A DNA stretch of 64,000 nucleotides from Sphingobacterium litopenaei (GCF_014692495.1 NZ_JACOIJ010000003.1:124001-188000); one strand, 5' to 3'. Numbered from the stretch's first letter, positions 17,422 to 27,437 are shown. The notes: generated by a model not told the origin, from the letters alone. Translations and numbers: made by a program.

Positions 17422-17458
17422 AAAAAGCGGAGAATAAACTATTTATTCTCCGCTTTTT
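17422..17458 (-). terminator. Terminator of the hsd operon
   Basis: A perfect 17-bp stem (AAAAAGCGGAGAATAAA, 17422-17438, complement 17442-17458) with a 3-nt loop and flanking A/T runs, 38 bp past the stop of the phosphoesterase/NTPase gene. It shows that this gene is the last one of the restriction operon. Confidence 0.92.
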
Positions 17459-17496
17459 GTTGAAGAGCATTTATCCAGATTTGGATGGATAAAGGT

Positions 17497-20400
17497 TTAT
17501 TTTTTTATACTCGATGTAGCAGAAATGATTCTTTGTCTATCAATTGATATATCTAGAATTTCAGAAGCTTTTTGTTGATCACTTTCTTTTAAAGGTATCA
17601 TTCTCATAAAATTAACCCCTAATCTCCTTAAAATATTATTTGCAAGTCTATTATTCTTGAATTGATCAGATAAATCTTTAACATCCTTAACGGGAAAAGA
17701 TTTACTATACTCGAACTTTACGGACATATCAATTAAAGATACAGCATTATTTTTTTCTCCATTATTCGCTATTGAATTTTTAGTTAAAACATCGTTAAAA
17801 GTTATTTCTAAATCTTTAGAACTAATAGATGAAGATATTCTTTTAAAGATAGAGTAAGAAACCATATACAGAAGATTAAACATAAATTGCTTAGCCAAAT
17901 CTTCTCTTTCTCTCATTGTTAAAGCTGAATTTGGATCTTTTTTAATAATATCAATAATTTCATTTTTAATATATTCTTCTCCTTCAAGTAAAGTTCGGAA
18001 TAAAAAGGTTAATGATCGCAATCCTAATTTATAGAGCTCTTCGACTAATTCAAGCTTATCTGAACCAACTAAAGAGGCATATCTATTTTTAATAATATAT
18101 CCTAATATTTCAATTGTCTTAAATGCTTTATTAATTTTAGATATGCTATCTATATTTTCATCAGTATCACCTTCTTTTGGGGGAATTTCATTATCAAATT
18201 TTTCATCAGCAATTTCAACTTCTGCATATACCTCACTTTCTGATGATGAATGTATTTTCTCAAGATGAATTTTGTCAGTAGTATCTTTAATTAAATTGTT
18301 TATTGAGTTGATATCACTATTAAAACCAATAGTAACCTCATCCTTAAAAAGTTCTTTGGCCCTATTGATAATTTGATCAATCACGAACTTTGATTTACTA
18401 TGGTGTGAAAGAAAAATATAAATATTTGCACTTTCAGTCTGATAAAGATTATTAGATATTTCACATACTTTACTTTGGATATCTTTATTTTCTATATTGT
18501 CAGACAAATATTTACCAAAAAAGTAAAAATAAATATACTTGTATTTAAATTTATATAAATTAGTTTGATTTTGAATTAGATTACATTCTTCAAGAATAAA
18601 TAATGCATCCCTAAAACTTAACTGGACTTGATATTTCTCTGTAAAGAATTTATGGAATTCAATAAACTCAGATTCAGTCACCTCAATAGTACCTTTTTTA
18701 TTTAACCAAAATGAGAACTCTGTTAAATATGAGTAATATTTCTCTATTTCTGAGTTTGCTTTAATTTTTTTCCCTAATGCTGAACGAATTAACACATCAT
18801 AATAGTGTCCGAAAGTACTTTGTTCAAAATTTGTGGTACTTGCCAGTTCATTCGCTTGTAAAATTGTTAAAATATATATTGGCAATGACGGGATCAAATT
18901 TTTACCAATAACAGCATTAACTGTTTTTACTAACTCTTTAATTTGAAATTCTTTTGTTTGATCATCATCAAACACATCGTCAATTAGATTGATCCACTTT
19001 CTTATTAACTCAAATCGCTTCTTGCCTCCAAACTTTAAAATTTCAAATACTTCTAAAGTTGTTATCTGAGATTCCAACAGATCACTTAGGGTAAAATATT
19101 CATCCCATGTGATAATTGTATAATAATTGAAGGACTGAAGATTTAGAATAAATGTTTTTTTACTCTTTTGAGGTAGCTTGCAATTATTTAAATCATCAAT
19201 AACGATAAAAATATCCTTTTCCTCTAAATTAACTGCTTCTTTATATTGTTTTCTGATTTCCTTTTGGACTAATTTATCTATCTCCTCTCTTGTAACCTTT
19301 TTTATATCTCGTCCTTTAATAAAGACGGGAATATTATTATTTTCTAAAAGTAGTGTTTTAATAATTTGCTTACAAAAGGACGTTTTCCCACTATTCTCCT
19401 CTCCTAGAATAACTATGTGCCTAATCTCTTTTTGTATAATTTTTTTTAAAATATCTTCAGATTTAATCGCTCCCCCCTTTTCTTCCTCATCATTCAAGCT
19501 AAATTGCTCCATATAAGGAAACACGTAAATATCATCAAGAGTTAAGGCTTTACTTCTATGTGTAAAATTAGCCCCACTATCTTTTAAAAATTCTTTAAAT
19601 TCCTCATCTAAAATAAGTGTTTCTATATTTTTTAATGTTGAAGTATTTCTGTTAATATCTATCTCAAGAACTCCATTATCACAGACATCTGTATTCTGCA
19701 CAAACAAACGTTGTGAATGATTGTACTTATAGAAATAACATTTATTATCACTACCATAATCAATTACACTAAACCCATTAGCATAAAAACCGTCTGACCT
19801 AATCTGATTCAATCCAGAGGGTGAAACGATTTTTAAACAAGTACCAGTTAAATTTTGAACAAATTCGACATCTGTTTCGTGCACATGTCCACTTAATACT
19901 ATATCATAATTAGAAGATATATGACTCTTGATTATTTTTGATTCAAATCCTGATAACCAATCAAGTTGATGGTGCATCAAAGCGATTTTCAACTCGCAGT
20001 CTTCTATAAATTTAAAATTATCGTTTAATTGATTTTCCCCTACAAGTAAATTCTTACAATCATCATTTCCATAACATCTCCAAGAAGTATTCAGAGAAGT
20101 TATACCTACAGACTTATCATTAATATTTAGTTTGATTGAAAATTTGAATTTTGAATGAACTTTTTCATTTACATCCTTATAAAGTTCAAATTCAAATAGT
20201 TTATATTCTTTTATTCTTTGTATTCCATCATAATCGTCTTCTAATGTATTTGTAAATGCATTAACCGCTTCAATCGACTTTAATTCATTAGTTAAGCCAC
20301 TATGTGCAAATGCCTTATCTGCATTTCTATTTATATCATGATTTCCTGGACAAATTATAAATTTAGAAATATCAAGATTCAACTTTTCTAAAATAGGTTT

Positions 20401-20619
20401 GATAACTTCCTCATTAAAAGTATTTAGCCCATTTGTGACTGATCCAAAATCTTTTCCTGCTTGATCTATTAAATCTCCAGTAAACAATACTAAATCAATA
20501 TTTTGATCTTTGTTTAATTCATCAATTTTATTTAAAAATGGAACTCTCATAAAGTCGTTCCAATCCTTAAGAGTTTTATTGTTTAAGTGAAAATCTGTTA
20601 AATGTAATATTCTAATCAT
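17497..20619 (-). CDS. Calcineurin-like phosphoesterase fused to a P-loop (STAND/NACHT-like) NTPase
   Basis: This 1040-residue protein starts with a metallophosphoesterase: D9-x-H11, G48-D49, GNHD at 92-95, His216/His217 and GHVH at 244-247, so all metal ligands are present. A P-loop NTPase follows, with Walker A GEENSGKTS (406-414) and Walker B FIVIDDLN (471-478). The helical C-terminus of about 450 residues has an acidic patch near residues 795-830. An effector enzyme, a switch NTPase and a helical sensor is the plan of STAND-type immune proteins, so abortive-infection-type nuclease or phosphatase activity is a reasonable guess. It starts 34 bp after hsdR and precedes the operon terminator, which ties it to the restriction system. 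It could also be a repair enzyme. Confidence 0.8.
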   Translation of the reverse strand: MIRILHLTDFHLNNKTLKDWNDFMRVPFLNKIDELNKDQNIDLVLFTGDLIDQAGKDFGSVTNGLNTFNEEVIKPILEKLNLDISKFIICPGNHDINRNADKAFAHSGLTNELKSIEAVNAFTNTLEDDYDGIQRIKEYKLFEFELYKDVNEKVHSKFKFSIKLNINDKSVGITSLNTSWRCYGNDDCKNLLVGENQLNDNFKFIEDCELKIALMHHQLDWLSGFESKIIKSHISSNYDIVLSGHVHETDVEFVQNLTGTCLKIVSPSGLNQIRSDGFYANGFSVIDYGSDNKCYFYKYNHSQRLFVQNTDVCDNGVLEIDINRNTSTLKNIETLILDEEFKEFLKDSGANFTHRSKALTLDDIYVFPYMEQFSLNDEEEKGGAIKSEDILKKIIQKEIRHIVILGEENSGKTSFCKQIIKTLLLENNNIPVFIKGRDIKKVTREEIDKLVQKEIRKQYKEAVNLEEKDIFIVIDDLNNCKLPQKSKKTFILNLQSFNYYTIITWDEYFTLSDLLESQITTLEVFEILKFGGKKRFELIRKWINLIDDVFDDDQTKEFQIKELVKTVNAVIGKNLIPSLPIYILTILQANELASTTNFEQSTFGHYYDVLIRSALGKKIKANSEIEKYYSYLTEFSFWLNKKGTIEVTESEFIEFHKFFTEKYQVQLSFRDALFILEECNLIQNQTNLYKFKYKYIYFYFFGKYLSDNIENKDIQSKVCEISNNLYQTESANIYIFLSHHSKSKFVIDQIINRAKELFKDEVTIGFNSDINSINNLIKDTTDKIHLEKIHSSSESEVYAEVEIADEKFDNEIPPKEGDTDENIDSISKINKAFKTIEILGYIIKNRYASLVGSDKLELVEELYKLGLRSLTFLFRTLLEGEEYIKNEIIDIIKKDPNSALTMREREDLAKQFMFNLLYMVSYSIFKRISSSISSKDLEITFNDVLTKNSIANNGEKNNAVSLIDMSVKFEYSKSFPVKDVKDLSDQFKNNRLANNILRRLGVNFMRMIPLKESDQQKASEILDISIDRQRIISATSSIKK

Positions 20620-20653
20620 AATTTATAATTGTTTTTTTGTTTAGTCCTGCCCC

Positions 20654-23600
20654 CTAACTTATATTAAAATACCTGTCAAAATACTCCTTCAATCGTCCAA
20701 GAACACGTTCTTTTAACGAAGTTCTTTCGCCTGTTGGTGTGAAGCGAGATACTGGTGGTAAGATTTTAGCGAATGATGTACCTGCTGATTGGATTTCACC
20801 ATTCTTGAAAGAGTTGTCAACGAAAGTTTTGGTTTCTTCTTCTTTCAAACGCTCTTCAGCAATGATTTGGTTTAATTCAGCTTCTTTCTGTTCAGCAACG
20901 TATTTTTGCCAGTCCTCATCTACATTAGATGAAGCAGTTAGCGAATCCACAAATTTTACGATTAGGTCTCGTTTATTTCTTAGGTCTACACTCGAATCAA
21001 TAGCCTTTTTGATATTTACGACAATCTCTGTGTCTTTCAAATGACCTTCATGGTATTTTTTGATAAGCATGAGGATGTAATCAATATTGATTTCAACCTG
21101 CTTAATCAATTCCATTTCAAATTCAATATCATCGACTACATTTTCACGAACACCAATACCTTGCCCTCTAAATTGATTATACAATTCGATATACATACTG
21201 TGGTAATCTTGAAAATCTCGATCCGAAAGAATTTCATTTCCAGCAAACTCATCAAACGAACGTAAGATATTGACAAGCTTTAGAATAGATCCATACAAGC
21301 GTATAAACTCTTTTTGAGCCTCTTCGCTAATGATTGGCACTCCAATAGGAAAACTCTCTAAAAGCTCCTCTACCATGTCTTTGTACCCTCTTACATCCTT
21401 TTTGCCGTCGTTGTAACCATTATAGTATTCATCGAAAGTTTTGAGTAAGACGATACCCCCAGCTTCTTTATTTCCAAATAATGCTAAAGCTTCATTTGTA
21501 GCATCCTCCAAATTTCTAAAACAAATGATATTACCAAAGGTCTTAATCGAGTTTAGAATACGATTAGTGCGCGAATATGCTTGCAATAAACCATGCATAC
21601 GCAAGTTTTTATCTACCCAAAGTGTATTCAAGGTTGTCGCATCAAAACCTGTTAAGAACATATTTACTACTATTAATAAGTCGATCTCACGATTTTTCAT
21701 GCGTAAAGAAACATCCTTATAGTAGTTTTGAAACTTATCTGGAGAAGTATCGTAATTGGTTTTAAATTCTAAATTATAGTCAATGATAGCATGGTCTAAA
21801 AAATCACGATGTGAAGCACTTAATCCTTCTGTTGATTCTGAATTCTCGTCTTCTACACCATCTTCTTCGGCATCGTTCTGACCAAAACTAAATATCGTAG
21901 CTATCTTAAGTTTTCTTAACTCTGGAACTTCCTTTTGCTGACGTTTGAACTCTTCATAATACAATTTTGCTGCATCAATAGAAGATACTGCGAAAATAGA
22001 ATTGAATCCACTACGACGAATTTTTTCTTTAATTTCTTCAATTCGATTACGATCCTTTGCAGAGGCTACCTCGTGTACATTGGCTAAAGCCGTCATGTAA
22101 TAAGGCTTCGAATTGCGCATCGTCTTTTGATCGAAATGTTCAAGTATATAATCAACATTATTAGCGATATATTTAGGCGACAAAAGCACTTCTTCCCTAT
22201 TTATATCACGTACTTTGCGATCTGCTATATTGTTTTTCTCTTTGATCGTACGAATATAATCTACTCGGAAAGGCAATACATTTTTGTCTGCTATTGCATC
22301 AACAATGGTATAGGTATGTATAGCGGATTGATGTTTCTCCTCAGGACAATTATTGGGATCTCCGTGCGGATAACAACCAAAAGCTTGAATAGTAGTTTTT
22401 AAATGTGCTTTGCCACCACTATTTGCATTTTTGGCAAAAATTGGTGTTCCTGTAAATCCGAATAAAAAGTATTTCTTAAATGTCTTCGTGATGGATTCGT
22501 GCATATCACCAAACTGCGAACGGTGACATTCATCAAAGATGAAAACTACTGGTTTGCTGTATATCGCATGAATCTTTTGCTTTTTAATCAGAATAGACAA
22601 TTTCTGTATAGTTGTAATAATGATTTTCGCATTCGGATCATCCAATTGCTTTTTCAGTACTGCCGTATTGGTATTGCTATTTGCAGCACCTTTTTCGAAT
22701 TTATCATACTCTTTCATCGTCTGGTAATCCAAATCCTTACGATCAACAACGAAAATAACTTTTTCTATAAAATCTAATCTACTAGCGAGTTGTGCTGTTT
22801 TAAATGAAGTTAATGTTTTACCTGAACCTGTTGTATGCCATACAAATCCACCTGCATCAATAGTTCCATATTTTTTATAATTATAGGATACATTGATTTT
22901 CTGCAAGATGCGTTCTGTGGCTACAATCTGATAAGGACGCATCACCAATAACAACTTATCAGAGGTAAAAACGCAATATTTGGTTATGATATTTAGGATA
23001 GAATGTTTGGCAAAAAATGTCTTTCCAAAATCCATCAAATCCAATATCGGGCGATTACTACCGTCTGCCCACCATGAAGTAAACTCGTAGCTATTACTTG
23101 TTTTCGATTTTTTAGATCCTTGTTTTTCCTTCTCTTTGAGGTGTGTGTAGCGTGTAGTATTGCTGTAATACTTGGTTAATGTACCGTTAGAGATCACAAA
23201 CAACTGCACATACTGAAATAAGCCACTATCTGCCCAAAAAGATTCACGCTCATAACGATCTATTTGGTTGAAAGCTTCTTGTAATGACACTCCACGCTTT
23301 TTCAACTCAATATGCACCATCGGTAATCCATTGACCAAAACTGTCACATCATAACGATTGGCACGATTACCTTCGGCAGTTTCGTATTGATTGATGACCT
23401 GAAGATGGTTATTATGGATATTCTTTTTGTCTATCAAATAGATATTGCGCAGTGACCCATCTTCACATTGCAATGCTTGAATATAATCTTCTTGTATCAA
23501 TCGAGTCTTATCCTCAATATTCGCATTGGGATTCGAAAGCTTACTTTCAAAAAACGATTTCCATTCCTTTTCGGTGAATTGGTAATCGTTTAACTTTTCT

Positions 23601-23806
23601 AGCTGTAGACGTAAATTATTAACCAATTCAGCATTCGAATGAATCGTAACGAATTCATACGCTTGTTTTTCTAACAAGGCAATAAAAGCCTTTTCAAGCT
23701 CTGCTTCAGATTGATAATGTACTTCTCTTTTATATTCGGTTGTATATTCGGCTACCACCGTAGATTCCGAATTTTCTGATATGAGGTTATAATTGGTTAC
23801 TGGCAT
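20654..23806 (-). CDS. hsdR: Type I restriction enzyme, R (motor/endonuclease) subunit
   Basis: This 1050-residue HsdR has an N-terminal nuclease domain (D153 with E167-x-K169 in HIELKK) and SF2 helicase motifs: TGSGKT at 326-331, DECH at 425-428 and later QAYSRTNRI. A helical C-terminal assembly region follows. It cuts unmodified DNA after translocation, as part of the complex with HsdM and HsdS encoded upstream. The gap to the BroN-Fic gene is 6 bp and to the following phosphoesterase/NTPase gene 34 bp, so all are one transcript. Length is normal. Confidence 0.96.
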   Translation of the reverse strand: MPVTNYNLISENSESTVVAEYTTEYKREVHYQSEAELEKAFIALLEKQAYEFVTIHSNAELVNNLRLQLEKLNDYQFTEKEWKSFFESKLSNPNANIEDKTRLIQEDYIQALQCEDGSLRNIYLIDKKNIHNNHLQVINQYETAEGNRANRYDVTVLVNGLPMVHIELKKRGVSLQEAFNQIDRYERESFWADSGLFQYVQLFVISNGTLTKYYSNTTRYTHLKEKEKQGSKKSKTSNSYEFTSWWADGSNRPILDLMDFGKTFFAKHSILNIITKYCVFTSDKLLLVMRPYQIVATERILQKINVSYNYKKYGTIDAGGFVWHTTGSGKTLTSFKTAQLASRLDFIEKVIFVVDRKDLDYQTMKEYDKFEKGAANSNTNTAVLKKQLDDPNAKIIITTIQKLSILIKKQKIHAIYSKPVVFIFDECHRSQFGDMHESITKTFKKYFLFGFTGTPIFAKNANSGGKAHLKTTIQAFGCYPHGDPNNCPEEKHQSAIHTYTIVDAIADKNVLPFRVDYIRTIKEKNNIADRKVRDINREEVLLSPKYIANNVDYILEHFDQKTMRNSKPYYMTALANVHEVASAKDRNRIEEIKEKIRRSGFNSIFAVSSIDAAKLYYEEFKRQQKEVPELRKLKIATIFSFGQNDAEEDGVEDENSESTEGLSASHRDFLDHAIIDYNLEFKTNYDTSPDKFQNYYKDVSLRMKNREIDLLIVVNMFLTGFDATTLNTLWVDKNLRMHGLLQAYSRTNRILNSIKTFGNIICFRNLEDATNEALALFGNKEAGGIVLLKTFDEYYNGYNDGKKDVRGYKDMVEELLESFPIGVPIISEEAQKEFIRLYGSILKLVNILRSFDEFAGNEILSDRDFQDYHSMYIELYNQFRGQGIGVRENVVDDIEFEMELIKQVEINIDYILMLIKKYHEGHLKDTEIVVNIKKAIDSSVDLRNKRDLIVKFVDSLTASSNVDEDWQKYVAEQKEAELNQIIAEERLKEEETKTFVDNSFKNGEIQSAGTSFAKILPPVSRFTPTGERTSLKERVLGRLKEYFDRYFNIS

Positions 23807-23812
23807 TCTTTA

Positions 23813-24685
23813 TTAATTTTCTTCGTAGTAATACGAATAGTCAATTCCTTTCATAAACATTTCTCGGCTATTGATATCGTCAGTCAATGCACCATTTAAG
23901 GCTGATTTTAAGACTTGGCTATCTATAACACTTTTGATCATCGCTTGGTGATAGTCATTCTTGGCAATCTTACTCCAATCCACACATTTCCTTTCGGCTC
24001 GTTTGAGCATCAGATCCAACCAAATACGTGTACTTCGACCATTGCCTTCCATGAATGGATGTGCAATGTTCATTTCTACATATTTGTCTACAATCTCGTC
24101 AAAAGTACCATCAGGCATCGTTTCAATGTCTTTCAACGTATTGGGTAAGAATTGCGCCATAGCAAACTGAAATCCGCCTTTAGCAATATTCTTGGTGCGA
24201 ATCTGACCAGCAAATTCATATAATCCACCAAACAAATACGCATGAATTTGTTGCAAGCCTTTGACCGTACCGACTTCTATGCTATCAATAAAAGAACTTT
24301 CGAAAAGCGCATAAGCTTTCGTCTTACTTTTACCGTCAATGGTTTCATCACTATAGGTAAACCACTCGATAAAACGATTGGCTTTAGTACCAGGGAAAGT
24401 TTTACCTAAAGCTATGATCCCTTCATAATCTAACACATCTGACTTATACCGTTTCCCATCTGATGCTAATAATTTCAGTTGGGTAGTAGCACTAACCAAC
24501 TGATTATTCTCTTTCTTCAGCTTCGCTTTTAAGTATTTCCAATAGTTTCGTGTTTTGGTATAATCATCTTGATCCGTCAGCACGGCAACGATATCCAATA
24601 CCGAAAACCACCATTTGCTTTGCTCATCATCCCAAATGGCACGTACCTCACGATCATCAAAAAAACGTATCGAAACTTTATCCAT
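23813..24685 (-). CDS. Bro-N domain fused to Fic domain, inside the hsd operon
   Basis: This 290-residue protein has an N-terminal Bro-N-like DNA-binding region of about 110 residues (FFDDREVRAIWDDEQSKWWF, then LDYEGIIALGKTFPGTKANR) and a Fic domain. The active loop is HPFMEGNGR (209-217), with Glu in place of the usual Asp. The upstream FGGLYEFAGQIR and NIAKGGFQF segments fit the Fic/DOC family. It lies between hsdS (5-bp gap) and hsdR (6-bp gap). It may modify a component of the restriction complex or act as a toxin when restriction is disturbed; both are inference. No separate antitoxin gene is adjacent. Confidence 0.88.
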   Translation of the reverse strand: MDKVSIRFFDDREVRAIWDDEQSKWWFSVLDIVAVLTDQDDYTKTRNYWKYLKAKLKKENNQLVSATTQLKLLASDGKRYKSDVLDYEGIIALGKTFPGTKANRFIEWFTYSDETIDGKSKTKAYALFESSFIDSIEVGTVKGLQQIHAYLFGGLYEFAGQIRTKNIAKGGFQFAMAQFLPNTLKDIETMPDGTFDEIVDKYVEMNIAHPFMEGNGRSTRIWLDLMLKRAERKCVDWSKIAKNDYHQAMIKSVIDSQVLKSALNGALTDDINSREMFMKGIDYSYYYEEN

Positions 24686-24690
24686 AGTAA

Positions 24691-25854
24691 TTAAGCTGTT
24701 AAATGTTCAAAAGTCAACAACTTGCCGCGATAATATTCATACTGCTGTCTGCGTGCTTGTATCTCTGCTGGCAAACCTGTAGAAATATCATTGACCAAAG
24801 CATCAAATTTATCTAATATCGCTACTATACGTTCTTGTTCTTCGATTGAAGGAACTGGTATTTTTGCCTTTTCAAGCCCCTTAGCATTTATTGCAGAAAT
24901 CTTTCCTGATGATATATTTTTTTTGATTTGATCATGAAATAGTTTCGTACGAGAAAAATATGCTACAAACTTTGGATTCAAGGAACTTCTAAATGTAAAA
25001 CAAGCATCATGAGTCACCACATCAGATTCTCCTAACCAAGCAGTTGCTTTACCAATATCTTCAATGGTTTCTCCAGCAGCGACAATTACTACATCGCCCT
25101 TTTTTGCCTTCCTTAATTTTTCTGCTTGTTCAGCCCGAATAAATGACTTAGATTCTGTAGCGTAAATATTATAGTGGGTATACATTTCTCCATAGTGGAT
25201 ACATGGATAACCTTCTTCAACCATATCCGTTCGTACAAAGCGTTTTCCTCTTATAAACTCACCCACTTCTCCCAAAGCTTTCCACTCCACATCTTTACCA
25301 TCGAAGGAAAGCAATTCATTGCGATAGTATTCGTATTGGCGCGTACGCGCCTCCAGCTCCGCCTCCAGCTCCGCCTCCAGCGCTGTAAACTTATCCAAAA
25401 TAGAAACTATCTCTTCTTGTACCGGTAGTGGTGGAATGGGAATTGTGATTTTTTCTAATAAATTTTGTGGTAAATGAGCAGGTATTGCATTCGTTTTTAA
25501 ACTATAAATTAAGTCCTGTTTACTGCTTAAAATAAAATATAAAAACCTATTATTTAACCCTTCATTAGGATAAACTGAATAGCAAACATCATTAGCCCAA
25601 AATCTCTCTTTTTGCCAATCTAAATATCCTGCACTTCCATATTGCGCAATTGTAATAGTATTCGCTTCTCTATTGTAATCATCAAAATATCCAAGGGGTT
25701 TAAAACCTCCACTAATTACAGGATATTTTTTATCATCATTTAGTTGTGATTTTGTAACTCTTTTTCCTCTTATGATTTTTCCACATTCTCCTAAATCTTT
25801 CCATTCGACTCCATCAGGACAATATTTAGTGATTAAATCGTCTATTTTACTCAT
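24691..25854 (-). CDS. hsdS: Type I restriction-modification specificity subunit
   Basis: This 387-residue HsdS contains two target-recognition domains, each followed by a conserved helix: LEAELEAELEARTRQYEYYR after the first and LPAEIQARRQQYEYYRGKLL after the second. The start MSKIDDLITKYCPDG is typical. The ATG at 25854 overlaps the hsdM stop region by 8 bp; the frame upstream has only a GTG. It sets the DNA sequence recognised by the HsdM/HsdR complex. The first spacer helix contains a 12-bp tandem DNA repeat that can change the length between the two half-sites. Confidence 0.95.
   Translation of the reverse strand: MSKIDDLITKYCPDGVEWKDLGECGKIIRGKRVTKSQLNDDKKYPVISGGFKPLGYFDDYNREANTITIAQYGSAGYLDWQKERFWANDVCYSVYPNEGLNNRFLYFILSSKQDLIYSLKTNAIPAHLPQNLLEKITIPIPPLPVQEEIVSILDKFTALEAELEAELEARTRQYEYYRNELLSFDGKDVEWKALGEVGEFIRGKRFVRTDMVEEGYPCIHYGEMYTHYNIYATESKSFIRAEQAEKLRKAKKGDVVIVAAGETIEDIGKATAWLGESDVVTHDACFTFRSSLNPKFVAYFSRTKLFHDQIKKNISSGKISAINAKGLEKAKIPVPSIEEQERIVAILDKFDALVNDISTGLPAEIQARRQQYEYYRGKLLTFEHLTA
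25349..25381 (-). repeat. 12-bp tandem repeat in the hsdS spacer helix
   Basis: GCCTCCAGCTCC occurs twice in full (25349 and 25361) and once in part (25373-25381). Each unit encodes four residues of the (E-A-E-L)-type helix. In EcoR124-type enzymes, gain or loss of one four-residue repeat in this helix changes the recognised spacer length. Confidence 0.9.
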
Positions 25855-27412
25855 TGCCCACTCCTTCCAAATCACTCACAATAGCATCTATAGCTGTACG
25901 TAATTCCTGTTGACGATCTACAATCTCTTTAATACGTTGATTCAAAGCAACGATATCAGTAGCTACCGTAGTATTTTCCTGCTCTACATACGAACTTACT
26001 GCAATATTATAATCGTTCTTCGCAATCTCTTCATTAGGTACTAATTGCGCGAAGTGATTAATAGATTCACGCGTGATAAACGCATTCAAAATTTTCTTAC
26101 GATTATCATCAGACAGTTTATTTTTATTACCACCACGCACAAACTCCGCAGAAGAATCGATAAACAGTGTCGCATTATCTTTCTTGCTTTTCTTCAATAC
26201 GATAATACAAGTCGCTATCGATGTACCAAAGAACAAATCCGCAGGCAATTGGATAACAGCATCTACATAATTATTATCAATCAAGTATTTACGAATTTTT
26301 TGTTCTGCTCCACCACGGTACAATACCCCAGGAAACTCTACAATGGCAGCCGTTCCCGAAGTAGCCAACCAGGAAAGCATATGCATCGTAAATGCCAAAT
26401 CGGCTTTAGACTTCGGTGCTAATACACCAGCAGGTGCAAAACGAGGGTCATTAATCAATAGTGGGTTGGCATCTCCTTCCCATTTGATCGAATACGGTGG
26501 ATTGGACACGATAGCATCAAAAGGCTCATCATCCCAGTGCATCGGATCCATCAAGGTATCACCGTGACTGATATTGAACTTCTCAAAGTTGATATCGTGC
26601 AAAAACATATTGATACGACAAAGGTTGTAGGTCGTGATGTTCACTTCTTGACCATAAAAACCTTGACGTACATTTTCTTTACCCAATACTTTAGCAAACT
26701 TCAATAGCAACGAACCCGAACCACAAGCTGGATCATATACTTTGTTTACTTGTGTTTTGCCAACTACCGTAATTTCAGCTAGTAATTCAGAAACTTCCTG
26801 AGGTGTAAAAAATTCCCCTCCGGACTTGCCTGCATTACTCGCATACATGGTCATCAGGTATTCGTATGCATCACCGAAAGCATCAATATTATTATCTTGG
26901 TAATCACCTAATTTTAAGCCTGCAATAGCTTTTAAGATTTTAGCCAATAGCTTATTGCGTTGCTCAACTGTTCCGCCAAGCTTATTGCTATTCACGTCCA
27001 CATCATCAAACAACCCTTTTAAATCGTCTTCGCTATCTGTACCATTAGCAGATGACTCAATGTCTTTAAAGATGCGATGCAAATCGGTATTTAGATTCGG
27101 ATTGTTTTCCGCATTTTGCTGCACATTGACAAAAAGCTCTGAAGGAAGGATATAAAATCCTTTTTCGCCTACGGTATCCTTACGACCATATTCGGCTTCT
27201 TCGTCTGATATCTTCGCGAAATCAAAATCCGTATTACCAGCTTCCCACTCCGCATTATTGATATGTGCACGCAAGTTTTCGGAAATAAAACGATAGAACA
27301 AAATACCTAATACATAGGACTTAAAATCCCATCCATCCACACTACCACGCAAATCATTTGCTATCTGCCATATCGTTCTATGCAGTTCGTCTCTTTCTTG
27401 TTCTCTTGTCAT
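25847..27412 (-). CDS. hsdM: Type I restriction-modification DNA methyltransferase subunit
   Basis: This 521-residue N6-adenine methyltransferase has the AdoMet-binding motif DPACGSG (227-233), the catalytic NPPY (304-307) and an N-terminal HsdM helical domain (LRGSVDGWDFKSYVLG). It methylates the host recognition site and, with HsdS, forms the core complex. As the first gene of the operon it is preceded by a 231-bp divergent control region with the near-palindrome GTGTCGAATTTCAACAC at 27438-27454. Length and motifs are normal. Confidence 0.97.
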   Translation of the reverse strand: MTREQERDELHRTIWQIANDLRGSVDGWDFKSYVLGILFYRFISENLRAHINNAEWEAGNTDFDFAKISDEEAEYGRKDTVGEKGFYILPSELFVNVQQNAENNPNLNTDLHRIFKDIESSANGTDSEDDLKGLFDDVDVNSNKLGGTVEQRNKLLAKILKAIAGLKLGDYQDNNIDAFGDAYEYLMTMYASNAGKSGGEFFTPQEVSELLAEITVVGKTQVNKVYDPACGSGSLLLKFAKVLGKENVRQGFYGQEVNITTYNLCRINMFLHDINFEKFNISHGDTLMDPMHWDDEPFDAIVSNPPYSIKWEGDANPLLINDPRFAPAGVLAPKSKADLAFTMHMLSWLATSGTAAIVEFPGVLYRGGAEQKIRKYLIDNNYVDAVIQLPADLFFGTSIATCIIVLKKSKKDNATLFIDSSAEFVRGGNKNKLSDDNRKKILNAFITRESINHFAQLVPNEEIAKNDYNIAVSSYVEQENTTVATDIVALNQRIKEIVDRQQELRTAIDAIVSDLEGVGNE

Positions 27413-27437
27413 TTTTTAATGTATGTATAGCTCTAAC

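Noticed and set aside
17497..20619. Calling the phosphoesterase/NTPase an SbcD-type repair nuclease
   Set aside because: The fused P-loop and helical C-terminus and the lack of an SbcC partner do not fit; SbcD proteins are about 400 residues.
20739..26567. Numerous rightward frames of 60-125 codons across the hsd genes
   Set aside because: All are antisense shadows of hsdM, hsdS, hsdR and the Fic gene, with no motifs and overlapping each other.
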